Shown piece after piece: positions 35,915 to 35,915 of a DNA stretch of 35,915 bases. Both the position numbers and the translations under genes were made by a program. The notes under the pieces were generated by a model. The model saw nothing but the letters and a program-made list of their open reading frames with translations, ran no database searches and was not told the DNA's origin. This stretch comes from an uncultured Schlesneria sp. (GTDB taxonomy: Bacteria; Planctomycetota; Planctomycetia; Planctomycetales; Planctomycetaceae), in NCBI GenBank assembly GCA_903858935.1, contig CAIOKO010000128.1:1-35915 (forward strand), written 5' to 3'. How positions within the stretch are numbered: position 1 is the first letter of the stretch; each line of letters opens with the position of its first letter.

Positions 35915-35915
35915 A

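Overview
The window looks like a piece of a planctomycete chromosome, probably Planctomycetaceae or a relative. The grounds are the two H-X9-DG prepilin-like DUF1559 proteins, an ECF sigma factor overlapping a very large Ser/Thr kinase gene, a FecR-like anti-sigma gene coupled to a second ECF sigma gene, a PEP-CTERM protein, a fused multi-TM/spermidine-synthase-like protein, and many small lipoproteins. No transposase, phage gene, CRISPR array, tRNA or rRNA was seen, so this is mainly ordinary chromosome with scattered palindromic repeats.

Layout. 1-227 (minus) is the N-terminal end of a membrane protein that runs off the left edge. 711-5995 (plus) is a duplicated module: DUF1559 pseudopilin, lipoprotein, ECF sigma, anti-sigma, then a second DUF1559 pseudopilin and a second lipoprotein. 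A 150-bp imperfect palindrome sits between pseudopilin and lipoprotein in the first copy only. 6397-11566 (minus) holds an ECF sigma gene overlapping a 1300-residue ZAS-like/kinase/AAA/helical-repeat protein, followed by a small membrane protein. 11945-13486 (plus) has a PEP-CTERM protein with a strong terminator and a degenerate receiver-like protein. 13749-18486 (minus) has the multi-TM/spermidine-synthase fusion and a probable outer-membrane barrel. 18909-20474 (plus) is gltX, facing a short dnaA-like gene (20769-21836, minus). The convergent gap between them holds a cluster of DnaA-box-like 9-mers and is a candidate replication origin. 22175-25185 has a small secreted protein, an SDR oxidoreductase and an orphan lipoprotein. 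25645-35765 (plus) is a co-directional run: TPR lipoprotein, lysine-methyltransferase-like enzyme, GT-C glycosyltransferase, AsmA-like protein and an AddB-like helicase/nuclease subunit.

How the genes may work together. Two separate ECF circuits are present: one with a membrane anti-sigma partner beside surface pseudopilins and lipoproteins, the other with a soluble kinase partner. The run from 25645 mixes cell-envelope genes (lipoprotein, GT-C enzyme, AsmA-like protein) with DNA repair. Genes left of the gltX/dnaA gap are mostly on the minus strand and the long run to the right is on the plus strand, as expected if replication diverges there, although 711-5995 and 20769-25185 do not follow this. 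The most interesting signals are the candidate origin, three dispersed palindromic or repeat families, the duplicated pseudopilin/lipoprotein module around a sigma switch, and the kinase architecture.
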